A stretch of 64,000 bases of DNA, from assembly GCA_037975125.1 (NCBI GenBank), contig JAJQOW010000014.1, positions 17,931,264 to 17,995,263 on the forward strand. The letters are read 5' to 3'. Made by a program: the position numbers and the translations under genes. Under the pieces are notes generated by a model that was given only the letters and a program-made list of their open reading frames with translations, was not told the DNA's origin and searched no databases. The DNA is from Latrodectus hesperus (Eukaryota; Arthropoda; Arachnida; Araneae; Theridiidae). This document shows positions 1-11,489 of this stretch, piece after piece (position 1 is the first letter of the stretch; every line of letters starts with the position of its first letter).

Positions 1-1252
1 TATTACATTTCATAAATCATCGTAATGCATTTAATTTTACAACAAAAGAAAAATGCCAAAATAGTGACCAAATTTCTATCTTGTTAAAAGCAGGCATATC
101 TTCAAAGGCTAAGATAAAAGTATTAAAATAATAGTAAAGAACTCTCTAAAATTTTTCTAATTATTTTGAAGAAATATTCATCATAATTTCACAAACCTAA
201 CTTGACGCTTTTCGTTAAAAATGTATAATAAATCTTGATTCATTTAACTAGCAAATTAATTATCATCTTATTTTAATTTTTTCCAGAATTCCAGGGCATA
301 CATGAATTCTTATGATGATACAATGATTCCATTTAAATTTTTGGTTTATAAAATCTGATGGTTGTCCATCAACAGTGTCTAATTATGAATATTGTTATAT
401 AGAAAAAAACTCGTTCAATCCTTTTCTTAAAATAAAAATTTTGGTCATTCGACTTGGAAATTATGCATTATTTTAAATACTATAAAAATATTTTTAAAAA
501 ATTTCTATGAGACTTAAAAATTTTTAATCTCATTTAATTTGATCAGTAAAGAAATCAAAGTAAACAACAATATAAAAATATGTTCTGATTGTATAATAGC
601 CAAAGAGAATGTAAATTAAGTGATAAGCAATGAAATAATATAAAAGCTGTACATAGTAATAACAACTCTACACTGTAATATCATCTACATAGTAATTAAG
701 TAGATGATAGAACTACTATTACATTACACATCTACATAGTAATAAACACCCTAAGCGTACATAATTGCTACTAAATTAATAAAAAAATGCAATACTGACT
801 TTTCAATTATATTATAAACAGTGCTTTTTTATTTCTGTTAGAATCGTACACAGATAACGTGTGTCAGATCATATTAAATTAATATTCATGTTTTTTTGCA
901 AACATTAAAGCTTTTAACGAAAGATTCAGAAAAAATAATTTGATTAAATTTATATTAAATTCCCTTTACATAAACGCAAGAAATGTTAAAATGAAAAATG
1001 ATGAATTAAATTTAAGTTTCTTTTATTTTTTAATTAAGATGGAAACAGATAAATTCGTCTTTTTACGATAGTATACGTCTTTATTTAGAATATGATTTTA
1101 ATTTTTGTTAAAAATGTAAAATTTTATACGGCTATATGTCAAGTAACAAATTTATATATCGCACATAAGAATGCGTATTTTATCAACAAAATCTTTTACA
1201 GGATAAAGATAGATAATTTATTAAGTTTATTAGACGCATTATACAGTATTAT

Positions 1253-1255
<3 letters not shown>
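1..1255. other. A+T-rich sequence without recognised gene
   Basis: No coding region or mobile element is recognised. A small local feature is a direct repeat of catctacatagtaat near 684-699 and 730-745. The first copy also pairs with a nearby gtagatgat to form a short hairpin at about 682-711. Reading frames are short and low in complexity. Confidence 0.6.

Positions 1256-1309
<54 letters not shown>
1256..1309. repeat. (TA)n microsatellite
   Basis: About 27 uninterrupted TA units. Reading frames that cross it give only an alternating Tyr-Ile string and are not genes. No transposon end is visible on either side. Confidence 0.97.
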
Positions 1310-1311
<2 letters not shown>

Positions 1312-3035
1312 AAGCCTCTAGTTAAAATATTGTTCAACAGTGAAAAATAATTTAAATAATTTTCGTTTTCCTATTCAGTTAGAATAAATTCTTTTTTTAA
1401 TTTTTGCACAGATACACATTTTTTATTAATGTTCTTGAATAGAAATTTATATCCTAAGCCAACTATGATTAATCTGGTTTCTTATTTGCTTAATTGATAA
1501 ATTTATTCCAAATATTTCTGACTCATCATAAAACTTAAATGAAGCTATATAGTTTCTTCGAAAAAAAATCTTTTCCACACCTGAAGCTTCAATATTAAAA
1601 ATTCCAAAGCTTCAAGATTAAAACGATTTAATTTTATTTTCTTAAGAATAAAATCGGAAAAGTGATTATAGGTATATAACATCGTTATTGGGAAAAAAAT
1701 GAAACTTTGCTTTTAGGTAAGAACCAAATCATTACCATATTTTTTAATCGGTTTAAATTCAAATTGCTGATTGTTCTAAACGAAAATATTAGAAAGTTCG
1801 GGTAAAGCTAAGAAATGTGCTCGGAACTAATAGTCCATATCCGGCAGACGATAAGTAAAAGACTCAAGCTGAAAAGATAAGGAGTTAAGCCTTGTTTGTT
1901 TTCGCTCTCATCTTTAAACTAATGGTGAAAAGTTTTGCTTATCTTACAAATTCTATCCTGCAAAAGTTTAGGAAGAGGCTATTTTTTACTTTAACCTCAG
2001 CTCCTAGCTTTTTCTTTTTAGGTTGAGAGCGGTGATAATTAGTTTCAATCTAAAGCTGAGGAAGATTTTCTTTTCACTGGTAATCTTCACTAGTGTTTAT
2101 CTTGTCCTTTTTAACTAAGCGAAATCGTATGATGTTTTTGAAGATGTAATCAAATTGCAGTTTAACTGTTCTTTGGTGAAGGAGTTTTAAGCATTTATAT
2201 TGATAAACTTCTAAGGCTTATCTTGAATATATAAGCTACGCGTGCTTACTCTTAATCTTTACTCCAAATAAGTGAGTTGATTACTGCGGGAAATGTTAAT
2301 CAAGTCACTTAAGCACAGATCAATTATGCATTTGTTTTGCAGACTCTTTATCTTTATTGGTCATGATTACTTTTCAGGAAATTAAGTGAATGAATTGTGC
2401 ATAAAATCATATCTATTACTTTCAGAGTTTTTATATATTTGTATGTTATTTCGTCACTATTTTAAAATGGTTTTTCCATAATTGAGAAAATAGCATTGTT
2501 GAATTTTATAAATGAGAATTCATTGTGTCTTTGTATACAGGGCTTATTATAAATTTAACATTGTTTTACCTTTATATAATAAACATACAAATAAAAGTTT
2601 TAAACTTATCTTCTATTGTACTATGATATACTGGTGATTAGTTATGTTGTTTTTTTTTATCAATTTTATCCAGATTTTTACAACATCGTTAAGTTTAAAT
2701 TAAAAATTTAATATTTAATCCATTTTGTGCAGTTTGATATTTATGTTAATTGCATGGGAAATTTTAAGTACCTTTTTCCGGAAAATAGAATTCACGCACG
2801 ATTGGAACTAAAATATAGATTTATGTCAAAAATATTAATAAAAAAATGAGATTTGAACTAATATTATATCACAAGCACTGCTCTGTAGAAGAAAATATAA
2901 AATATTAATATAGATAAGAACATTATATTATTCCTGAGGTTGATAATATTATTCATTATAAGGTGATTCTTATCTTCAAAATTAATATGATTCACAAGAT
3001 GCTTTTTGCCTTGAAAATCACCTTACAAACATATA
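1310..3035. other. Unique A+T-rich sequence, no gene recognised
   Basis: The sequence is moderately complex from 1.8 to 2.4 kb, with no long reading frame, splice-framed exon or terminal repeat that I could support. A short inverted pair, aaggtgatt near 2960 and aatcacctt near 3017, lies just left of the Tc1-like element. Confidence 0.5.
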
Positions 3036-3038
3036 GAC

Positions 3039-3065
3039 ACTGCTGGACAATTGCTAAGGACGGAT
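3039..3065. repeat. Left terminal inverted repeat of Tc1-like element
   Basis: Begins actgctggacaattgc and continues to 3065. It pairs with 4537-4563 with a single G/C difference at position 8. It is the 3' end relative to the transposase gene. Confidence 0.92.
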
Positions 3066-3284
3066 CACAAATTGCAATGTAGCATAACATTAAGCGAGAC
3101 ATGAGGCCTAGTAGGATAAAATATAGTTGCCACACTGTTCAGACATTAGAATAAAGAATATTTATTGTTCTGGAAAGTACAAAAGCTGTGAAACATCTGA
3201 AAGAAAAAAATTGTTCATTTGATGCTGCATACGGAAAAATGAAACAATGCATCTAAAAGTCAGCAGGCACCTTGAAGAAAGGTA

Positions 3285-4306
3285 TCAGTACGGTATATGT
3301 CCACCGTGGAGTGTGATAGAACATTCCATAATTCGTATCATACTTTGCACAATATTATCCAGCAGCTGTTGAGGAAATTTATCCCATTCCTCTGGGAGTG
3401 CAGGGATGAGGGTATTCTTGTTTGTCGTAGGATAGTTTCGACCAGCAACTTGCCTCCCCAAAGCATCCCACACATTTTCCATGGGGCTTAGATCTGGAGA
3501 ACGTGATGGCCATAGAGGCGTTGAATACGTTCGCTGTCTAGACAATCCTGAACAGCGAGTGTTCGATGACATGTTGCGATGTCGTCCATAAAAACAAATT
3601 TAACACCGACAGCACCACGGAAAAGACGAACATGAGGAAGTAGAACTTCATTAATGTATCGTTGGCCCGCCATAGTCCCATTCGCAACCACATGTAGGGG
3701 CGCGCGGCCATTAATCATGATGCCGGCCCACACCATGACATTGCATGTCAGATATCGGTCACTTTCCTGGATATTTTCTGGACGATAAGCAGTACCACTC
3801 TCACGTCAGATCAGTTGGCGTCTACAATAAGATGACAGATTGAACCTACTCTCATCTGAGAATAATATGCATGCCCAGTCCTATTCAGTCCAATGCTCAC
3901 GACACCATTGCAAACGGGCAGTACGGTGTTGTATGGTCAATGGGAAACACACAACAGGTCTGCGGGCGTATAGTCCTCCTCCCCTCAAACGTCCAGCAAC
4001 AGTTTTTTGGGAGATCTGCATTCCTGAAGCAGCAAGAAACTGATTTACCACCTGCTGAGCTGTGGTGCGCCTGTTCTTTTTTGCTGATGGGACGATATAT
4101 CTGTCTTCTGCAGGCGTCGTACTTCTAACACCACCTCCCCCGTGCTGCCTACTACACATTCCAATATTTTTAAATGAATTCCAGAGCCTTGAAACAACGC
4201 TGTGAACGATGTCGAACTCCCTGGCATCTGCTATTTTTCTCCCTTCTTCGATCTTTCCAATAATTCGGCCACGCATAAAATCATCTAAGTGATGTCGGGA
4301 AGACAT
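3285..4306 (-). pseudogene. Tc1-family transposase (DD34E), broken
   Basis: The reading runs from a Met at 4306 (MSSRHHLDDF) to a stop at 3285, about 340 codons, which is normal for the family. The N-terminal third has the paired helix-turn-helix DNA-binding region typical of Tc1 transposases. The catalytic part has the first Asp in FSDESRF, the second in FMDDIATCH and the Glu in SPDLSPMENVW, so the DDE triad is still encoded. Damage is two in-frame stops (TAG after HWTE, and TGA after CRRQLI) and a one-base frameshift near 3510 between ERIQRL and PSRSPDLSP. The usual MDDNA motif reads MDDIA, a missense change next to the catalytic Asp. The original role was cut-and-paste transposition in the nucleus. 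Confidence 0.9.
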
Positions 4307-4536
4307 GCCAAAAATTTCAAGTTCGTCTATTAAATCTTTCCTGTAAAACTTTGACTTGTAACAACAACAGTCCACACGCGTCAAAACATTTAAAGATCTT
4401 ATGAACGCTATCACGTGATGAACAGACGTGGAAAAAAATTTGCTTACGCATACTTCTTCTTACTATACCCCTCACTTATTCTAATTTTTTACATTTTGCT
4501 TCCTTTCATTATGTGGTTGCTATGGATGATAGTGTT

Positions 4537-4561
4537 ATCCGTCCTTAGCAATTGTGCAGCA

Positions 4562-4563
<2 letters not shown>
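4537..4563. repeat. Right terminal inverted repeat of Tc1-like element
   Basis: Inverted copy of 3039-3065, ending ...gtgcagcagt at the border of the (TA)n array. It is the 5' end relative to the transposase gene. Confidence 0.92.

Positions 4564-4645
<82 letters not shown>
4563..4645. repeat. (TA)n microsatellite abutting the Tc1-like element
   Basis: About 41 TA units start at the last base of the right inverted repeat. Either the element inserted at the edge of an existing array, or the array grew from the TA target duplication. The left end of the element shows only a short ATATA, so the array is on one side only. Confidence 0.96.
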
Positions 4646-4648
<3 letters not shown>

Positions 4649-7169
4649 CATATAATTTTAGGGATATGGCATTAATTTTCTGAGTTTGCATTCTACTACA
4701 TTAATTCATTCAATTGGGCAAACTCTTAGCGTGTTAAAAATCTGGAAATCAATTAGAACTTTTGATTACTTTTAATGAACAATTTCAATACAGCTTAGGT
4801 CTTATAAAAAGTAATGCTATTTTCTGGGAAATATCATTATCATTGTCGAATATTGACGTAATAAGCTTATGCAAGTGGTCTATTATAATGTTAAATTAAC
4901 CTTGACTTCTTATATATTGAATAACGTCTGTTAGTTGATCAAACCAGCCTCAGCCAAATTATAACACTACGGCAATCAGTAAATATTTGTTTCAACATTC
5001 GAGAAGCAACTTTTTGTAAAGTTGGAAAAATAAACACATCATAAGTATCTAGATTCCTCATGATCCAGTTACCATGGTTACTGTTCAAAGAGTGTTGTAA
5101 ATTTCTGGATTCGGTTTCTATAAAAAGTACTCGAGATTAAGCGAGTTACAATTTGTGAACAAAAACAGATAAATTGCATGTGTTGGCATTTGCATTGTAT
5201 TCCAGTGTCAATTAAAGATACCGGTTTGTTCATACTAAGCCAACTAAACAGATTAGACTTCAGTTTGTATATTAGATTCGATATATTCTTATCACCTACA
5301 ATGACACCCATTTGGTTTTACTATTCTTCAAAATCATGCTGAAATCGTATTAAGAATTTATAGTACTTTACTAGAATTATTATGTGGTTTTTTCTTGAAT
5401 CTTAATAGATAAGTAGTTCTATCAAAATTTAGTTAGCATATAATTTTTATTCCCTATACAAATTAACACTTAATTTAAATAATATTTGTAGCCAATAGAA
5501 AGTGCTTAAAAAGATATTCATAAAAGTCATCATTTAATAAAGATTAAGTAAATGATATTTCTTTTATTTGTCTGTTATAAAATCTGTTTTTTCATTAAAA
5601 AAATTGTATTTGTTTTGTAATAAAAGAAAACTTTCAAAAATACTTCTCTTCAATCTGAAATAATAAATTACATCTTGAAATGTTTAAATGAACTTTTTAT
5701 TACATTTCAAAATATAACTATATTATATAAAATATAAGGAACATTTTTCAATATATTACTTAATGAAATTCTACATCAACTTCATTAGCTCTTATTATAA
5801 AATGTACAATTAAAATTCATGTTTAATACAAATATTTTCTTTTTCAATTAACTTTACTATAAATTTTCTATAATTACTGAAAAGCTTCTGTATTCTCATA
5901 ATTAATCTTTTATCAAGGAATGCTCCGTAATGGATAGCAATTAAAACATCATAGAATCTCATTAAGTGAAAAAAATTCTTCCATTTGGCTCATCATCTTT
6001 AATTCATTTAGAGGGAGTAAGAATTCAATAATAATAATTCGTAGCACCATTTAATATTCGATAGATGATCACAATGGAGGACTGAAAGAGAGAGGCCTAG
6101 TTTCAATCAGAAAATTAATGGATTCGAATTTTCCGCATAAATAGATCGTTCAAAAAGCTGCTTTATGTCGTCGGTTCTTCAAACTAAAAGATAAATGCAA
6201 CTCATTTGCGAAATGAATATTTAGAAGACTCATTGTTTTCGCTTACAGGAATTGAGTTGAGTGGTGTCATTAAAATCGTCTGCTGTCAGCAAAATTGCTT
6301 CAACTCCATTTCGAATATCATCTGCCTTTTTAAAGGAAAATTTCTCATTAGAATTTTAAGTTCTTTAAAGTCTTTTGCTCTTAAAGGATTTTGGTATCTC
6401 AAGCGAATTTAAGAGCTAGCAGTTAAGCCTCTTTTGATTTTTTAAGAACAGTCTTTTGGCAGGAATGAAAACGTTTAATCAACTATCGGATAAGGTAACT
6501 GAGAGTATTGGGAATTCTTAAGTTTTCAGGAAGTTTGTGATAACACCTAAAAGTATATATTCCTCACTCAAAGAGTTTTAAAGGGTAGAAGAGAGAGAGA
6601 TACAGCTACCTATGGGAAGAACTATCAAGCTATCTTAGTTTCACAGCTGTGGTGGAAAGTATAGCATTATTCCATTGGGATTACGGACTCATCATTCCTT
6701 TTGTGTTTGAAGATTTAATACATCAATGGTGTCTTAAAAAGATAACCCTCCATATTGTTTTATAGTTGGAATTTATTAAGTAATATTGTGCTGAGAGAAA
6801 GTATTAGAGTGCAAGAGGTGTAAAGTTTCTAAACTGCCATAAATATTTTAGGGACATATACAGAACAATTTAAGACACTTCCTTATTTGAAAACAGATTT
6901 TCATTAACAATTAATATAATCTAATTTTCCAATGGATAAGCAAGTTTAATATTTCTCAATTATGATTACTAATATATTTAAAATATTTTATTCTATATTT
7001 TAAATAATTTTTTATTTATTAAAATATTTGTTAAAACACACCTAATATAAAAGTGTTTGCTTTCAGTTAATGAACCGCAGAATATTTACATATGTAATAA
7101 ATTAAAAATAATATAAAATATTTGTCACATTTTCAGTTGATTTCTTTCTAATTAAATGAATTCTTTCTT
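4646..7169. other. Unique sequence, no gene recognised
   Basis: No mobile element with recognisable ends. The 4.9-5.35 kb and 6.0-6.7 kb parts are more complex than their surroundings. The minus-strand frame at 5078-5311 is open for 77 codons but has no motif I recognise. Confidence 0.45.
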
Positions 7170-7290
7170 CCTCAGAGGGACTAAAATAAAAGAGGATGCT
7201 CTTGCATTCTAGTTTTCAGTTCAACAGTTCGTGAGTTCGGTTTATATCTTGATCATGGATGATGATCTACTGTAAATTGTAAATTGAAGT
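7170..7290 (+). mobile_element. Degenerate tRNA-derived SINE head
   Basis: The stretch gctcttgcattct, then gttcaacagttcgtgagttc, then catggatg follows in order the head of the SINE nested at 35708-35887 (read on its own strand: gctcttgccttcg, gttcaacagttcgtgggctc, catggatg). The B box has decayed and the body cannot be followed beyond about 7290. No target-site duplication was found. It could be chance similarity, but three blocks in the same order and spacing make an old SINE likely. Confidence 0.45.
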
Positions 7291-7612
7291 TGAATTATTT
7301 CTCGTTTCCAAATAGTTGCTCTAGAGAAACAAACAAGCCAAGTACTTTATTGAGGGAAAGTAATTGTAATTTTATTATAATATATAAGATAAGCAATTCA
7401 AATTTTAATTGCCAATATTTAATGAAATATAGGTACATAAATTTTACAGCCTAGTTAAATTTGTGGCCCGGGAAAGGTGCATAATTTAGTCATCAAACTT
7501 GAAAGTACTTTGTCTTCATTTTTAATTTCCTGATTTTTCTGGTTTTAGTAGAAATTTATTTGCCATTTTGTTTTGAACTAAATTATAAAAAAGCGATTAA
7601 AGATTATTTGTG

Positions 7613-8250
7613 TTTATATTGTAGTGCTGCATATTGTAGATTCTTAGTGCTTATATATTGTATTTCCGTATATTGTAGATTCTTAGTGTATATATTGTAG
7701 TGCTGGACATTGTATAGATTCTTAGAATTTATATTGTAGTGCTATATATTGTAGATTTTTAGTGTGTATATTGTAGTGCTGAATATTGTAGATTCTTGAT
7801 GTTTATATTGGAATGCTATATATTGTAGATTCTTAGTGTGTATATTAAAAGCCCGGTGGCTTAGTGGCAGCGTTTCACGCTACCATGACACAGGTCCGAG
7901 GTTCGATTCTCGGGCTTGGCAAGGTTGACTCAGCCTTTCATCCCTTCAGTGGGTCGATTAACTGAGTACCTAGCATGCTTGGGAACTAAACACTGGGGGT
8001 CTTACGATAGGCTGACCACCTAACTCGGACATATGCTTTGCACCCCAGAGCCCTTGGTCATGAAAACAATTATGGGTACTGTAGGCCTTGGCCCACATGG
8101 GCTGTCGTGCCATGGAGTTTAGTTTAGTTTTAGTGTGTATATTATAGTGCAGTGTATTGTAGATTCTTAGTGTTTATATTGTACTGTTGTATATTGTAGA
8201 TTTTTAGTATATATAAGTATTGTGTTTATATTGTATACTGAGTAATTCAT
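7613..8250. repeat. Minisatellite, 37-39 bp unit, about 8 copies, interrupted by a SINE
   Basis: The core phrase attgtagattcttagtg recurs with gattcttag or gatttttag at 7639, 7678, 7717, 7754, 7791, 7828, then (after a SINE) 8162 and 8199. Spacings are 39, 39, 37, 37, 37, and 37 again once the 297-bp insertion plus duplication is subtracted. Copies differ by point changes. A partial ninth unit fades out around 8250. Confidence 0.9.
7848..8129 (+). mobile_element. SINE-1 (tRNA-derived), full length
   Basis: A tRNA-like head carries a polymerase III A box (tggcttagtggcag, 7857-7870) and B box (ggttcgattct, 7900-7910). A body of about 200 bp follows, with the phrases gcatgcttggga and ggcccacatgggctgtcgtg, and a T-rich tail (tttagtttagtttt). 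It is flanked by a 15-bp direct repeat, ttagtgtgtatatta, at 7833-7847 and 8130-8144. Removing the insertion and one copy restores the minisatellite period, so the target-site duplication is convincing. Two further copies of the family lie at 17243-17524 and 33391-33655. Confidence 0.9.
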
Positions 8251-11200
8251 AATATAAAAGATATTTTAAAAATGGCAGTTCATTTGATAGAATTAAAATA
8301 TAATTTTTTTGAAAAAGAATTCTTTTATTAAGATTTCTTTTATTTTAACTTGAATCTAGAAAAATAATTTAAATATCGTTTCTAAAGTACTTGTATATTT
8401 TTGCATCATATATTTCGTTTAAAGTTTTTCCATATTAAGAAATCAGAATGTTTTGATTATTCCGGAAAAAATTACAAGCATAAACTTTGGAAAATTTTAT
8501 ATATAAACCTGATTTTTTCAAGAATTGCTATAAATGCGTTATTAAATAATAAGTAAGATAACAAGTAAACTTTAAACAAATTTTACATTTTATAATTTCA
8601 GCAAAATAACTCAGAAAATTATATAACAGAAAAAAATTTACTTAAAAATAAAATTCAGATAAGTATTTTCTAAATTATTTGTAGAAATTTGAGTAGCTAT
8701 TTGCAAAACTATCCATTTCACTTCATTATCGATTTTTAATGCGATACAAATAAGTAAAATAGGACACTCACAATATTTCTCTATATCAAAGTTTTAAAAT
8801 AGCTTGCTGGATCAACACTCCAAAATTATTGAAGTTTCCATGTTGTTTACCTCGTATTTGGTGCAAAATTTCTGTCTACGGTTCATCATTATTGTCATGA
8901 TAAATTTCCTTCCATTCAAGAGAGACAACTTCTACCAACGTATTACTACATTCAAGTTTGTATCATGAACTTTAAATTTCTGGGAAGTTGAAGACGTTTC
9001 TACCTATTCTTTATCTACTTAACATTTGACTGCTTACGCAAACTTATTTTAAGTTTGAAAACTAAGCTTCATTTATTCGTGAAAGAAATGAGAAATTTAT
9101 TTGATTCTTTGGTTTACACAGAGAAAATTCTAAATAATAATAATTTTCGGTAAATCATTTTCATGAATAGATTATGTTTTTTTTTTCTTTTAGTAAAACT
9201 ATTTTTACTCATTGGGACAAATAAAATTAAATTATGAATTAAGATGAATTTGACTGTGGTATAATTGTATTTGAAATAATTTTAAGAGGCTTATATTACA
9301 TTGATGTAAAGTTCAATCACATTGCAATAGAAATTCCTGGGTTCTTTCCTAGCCACTTGTGAACAACGAGAGAGAGATTTTGCTTTTATGCTTTCTGCAT
9401 AATGAGTTCAACCTATTTGATTCGTCTATAGAAGAAAAGTGTTTCAATGTATTCTGGTTTTGTTACATTTGTCCATTGTATGTAGACAATAGTCTATGAA
9501 AAGTACTGTCAGATGATAAATACATAAATGATATTCCAATGCCTAAAAATAGGCTTCAGCTGTTAGGCTATCCATTAAGCTTATTTTGCAATTTTAAATT
9601 CTTGTAAAATCAAAGAAATGCAATTCTTTACATTAGAATTTTTGTTAGAAGAGTTTTTAATACTTGAATTCTATTCTAAAGCGGGTTTAAAAATATAGGA
9701 AGAAAAAATGATTAATTGGTTACCAGTATCTAGAGGGTTAACACCAACAACATGAAATTTTATGATGTTTTGTGTTTAATAAAATGTTATGAATGCTATA
9801 AATTTTAATAAAATATCAAATGTATTTAAGAAATTAAATGTATGGCTAAATATTCAAGCGAAAATTCTTCTGCTACATACTTTCTTAATTTACCATAATT
9901 TTTAATTTCACAATATTTAGCAACAAATTATATTAAGTTTTGATACTTTAAAGTTTATAGTTTGATGCTTCTCATTAAAAATGCATTTGACATACAGTAT
10001 TGAATATTTTTAATAGTTGATTATGTATCGATACTACACTAAGAATAAGTTTGAGTAAAAGTTGAAAAAGTACATAGAAATGAATTGATTTATAGAACAG
10101 AAATAGAATAGAATAGAAATGAAATCCTTTATTTATCCAACAAGAAAAACGAGTGATAAAAACGAATTATTATCTTTTATTATCAGTTATTGACTTATAA
10201 ATTATTTTAATTAAGCTTGCACACAACACTGCAGCTTTCAAAAATTGAATATTTCAATAAAATAACTTGAAATCATCATCAGAAGACAACTTTTCTTAAT
10301 AACTACTTAACATTATTGACGATGGCCTCTTAAGAAATAATGCATAGTCTTCAGATTTCAAATTCAAGAACATTGGCTCCTCAACTACGTTATCATTTTA
10401 AAGAAAATATTGAAAGCGAAAGAAAGCAAACGGCACTGTAAAATCAAAAAAAAAATCATTTTTCATGGTGTATTAGGTTACACTATCTGCATATCGATCC
10501 AGTTAAAAACCATATTTTCCTTCCCCAACTCTGATCATCTTTTTTTTCATACAACTATTTTTTTTTTTTTGTTTTCTGCGATGCAAAAGCAAAAGAAAAA
10601 GGAGAAGGAAAAAAAATACCAACAGCAGTTTTCTGTCTGAGTAATAAGACTATGAATTTTTTAAACAGCTTATCTCTTTCGAGCACGTTTTGTTTTGGGA
10701 CGATGAGAAATCCAATATGAGCTAATAAATTTTAGAATAGGGTAAAAGTGAAGGAACTTAAAATGAATAGAGGTCTCAAGACTGCAAGCAGAAGTTCTTC
10801 AGCGTATCCCTTGATGATAGAAATGACAGCAGCTAAGGAAATAACGTGGTTTAGCTTGCGTTATTATTTCGTTATTTTCATAAACTAAGCTATAGTCAAA
10901 GAGTCATTACTCATCGAGAATCTAATGACGGTAAAAACTCCTTAGAAATTTGCTCTTAAATATACGATGACAACGAAAAGCTAATAAATTCTCCCTCAGC
11001 GCCAGATTTTTGAATTGAATATAAAAAGACGGCTTCCACGTTGGTTTGACGAGCTAAATGAGTTTTAGGAAGATGGGTCGCTTAAGATATAAAGAAGAAA
11101 CTGCTTTAAAAGCGATAAGTATGCACTTAGATAAAGTGTCCAGTTTTATTGATTCCAATCTTTACCATTTTCGCAGTTTTAACGAGTTTTCTCGACATGG

Positions 11201-11435
11201 GATTAAGTGTTTTGAATGCCGGCGACGAATTTAATTTTAAACTTTCTGCTTGAAGTCTATTTTCTTCCATCTCCGGAGACGCGAGATTCATAAGAATATT
11301 TGAGTTCTTCTATATTAACTTTTAAAAAATTCTATCTTCATAAAACTCTTGGCATTTGTTGAAGAAGTTAATAAGTTTTATCTGATTTTTAAGCTGAATT
11401 CATATCATAAATATATTATCCATGTCATAAATATA
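8251..11435. other. Unique A+T-rich sequence, no gene recognised
   Basis: No mobile element or exon is supported. A Lys-rich open frame at 10410-10640 follows an A-rich tract and looks like composition only. The 10.7-11.3 kb part has more complex sequence, including a TATA-like tataaaaag near 11020, but nothing downstream to call a gene. Confidence 0.45.
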
Positions 11436-11489
11436 TTATCCAAAAGTATTATCCGTCATAAATATATGACGGATAATACTTTTGGATAA
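11436..11489. repeat. Perfect palindrome, 25-bp arms with 4-nt loop
   Basis: The left arm 11436-11460 (ttatccaaaagtatt...) is the exact reverse complement of 11465-11489, with loop aata. Just upstream the phrase cataaatatattatcca occurs twice in tandem (about 11406 and 11426). The structure could extrude as a cruciform or form an RNA hairpin. Its perfection suggests recent origin, for example by a template switch during replication. Confidence 0.93.

Larger units (their letters stand above)
3036..4566 (-). mobile_element. Tc1-like DNA transposon, nearly full length, inactive
   Basis: About 1.53 kb bounded by 27-bp terminal inverted repeats that match at 26 of 27 positions (3039-3065 and 4537-4563). 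The transposase is read on the minus strand. The left flank carries a TA dinucleotide at 3034-3035, the usual Tc1 target. On the right the element runs straight into a (TA)n array, so the last two or three bases cannot be fixed. The size and layout match a complete Tc1-family element. The gene inside is broken by stops and a frameshift, so the copy cannot move itself. Confidence 0.9.

Noticed and set aside
1092..1325. Open frame ending in a Tyr-Ile run
   Set aside because: Most of its length comes from reading through a (TA)n microsatellite. The same holds for frames at 13083-13452, 26800-26982, 28661-28843, 29460-29691, 46804-47073, 52415-52722 and 52875-53251.
3840..4128. Plus-strand open frames over the Tc1-like element at 3036
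   Set aside because: Antisense shadows of the minus-strand transposase.
5078..5311. Possible reverse transcriptase or other domain on the minus strand
   Set aside because: Resemblance to LINE-type sequence was too weak, with no conserved catalytic motif.
7857..7920. Functional tRNA gene
   Set aside because: The A and B boxes are good, but the sequence continues into a SINE body, has a retroposon tail and is flanked by a target duplication. The same applies to the tRNA-like heads near 15765, 16760 and 37885.
10410..10640. Lys-rich small protein
   Set aside because: The Lys and Phe richness follows from A and T tracts; no start context, splice signal or motif supports it.
11015..11060. Promoter with TATA-like tataaaaag
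   Set aside because: In DNA this rich in A+T such a motif is expected by chance, and no gene follows.
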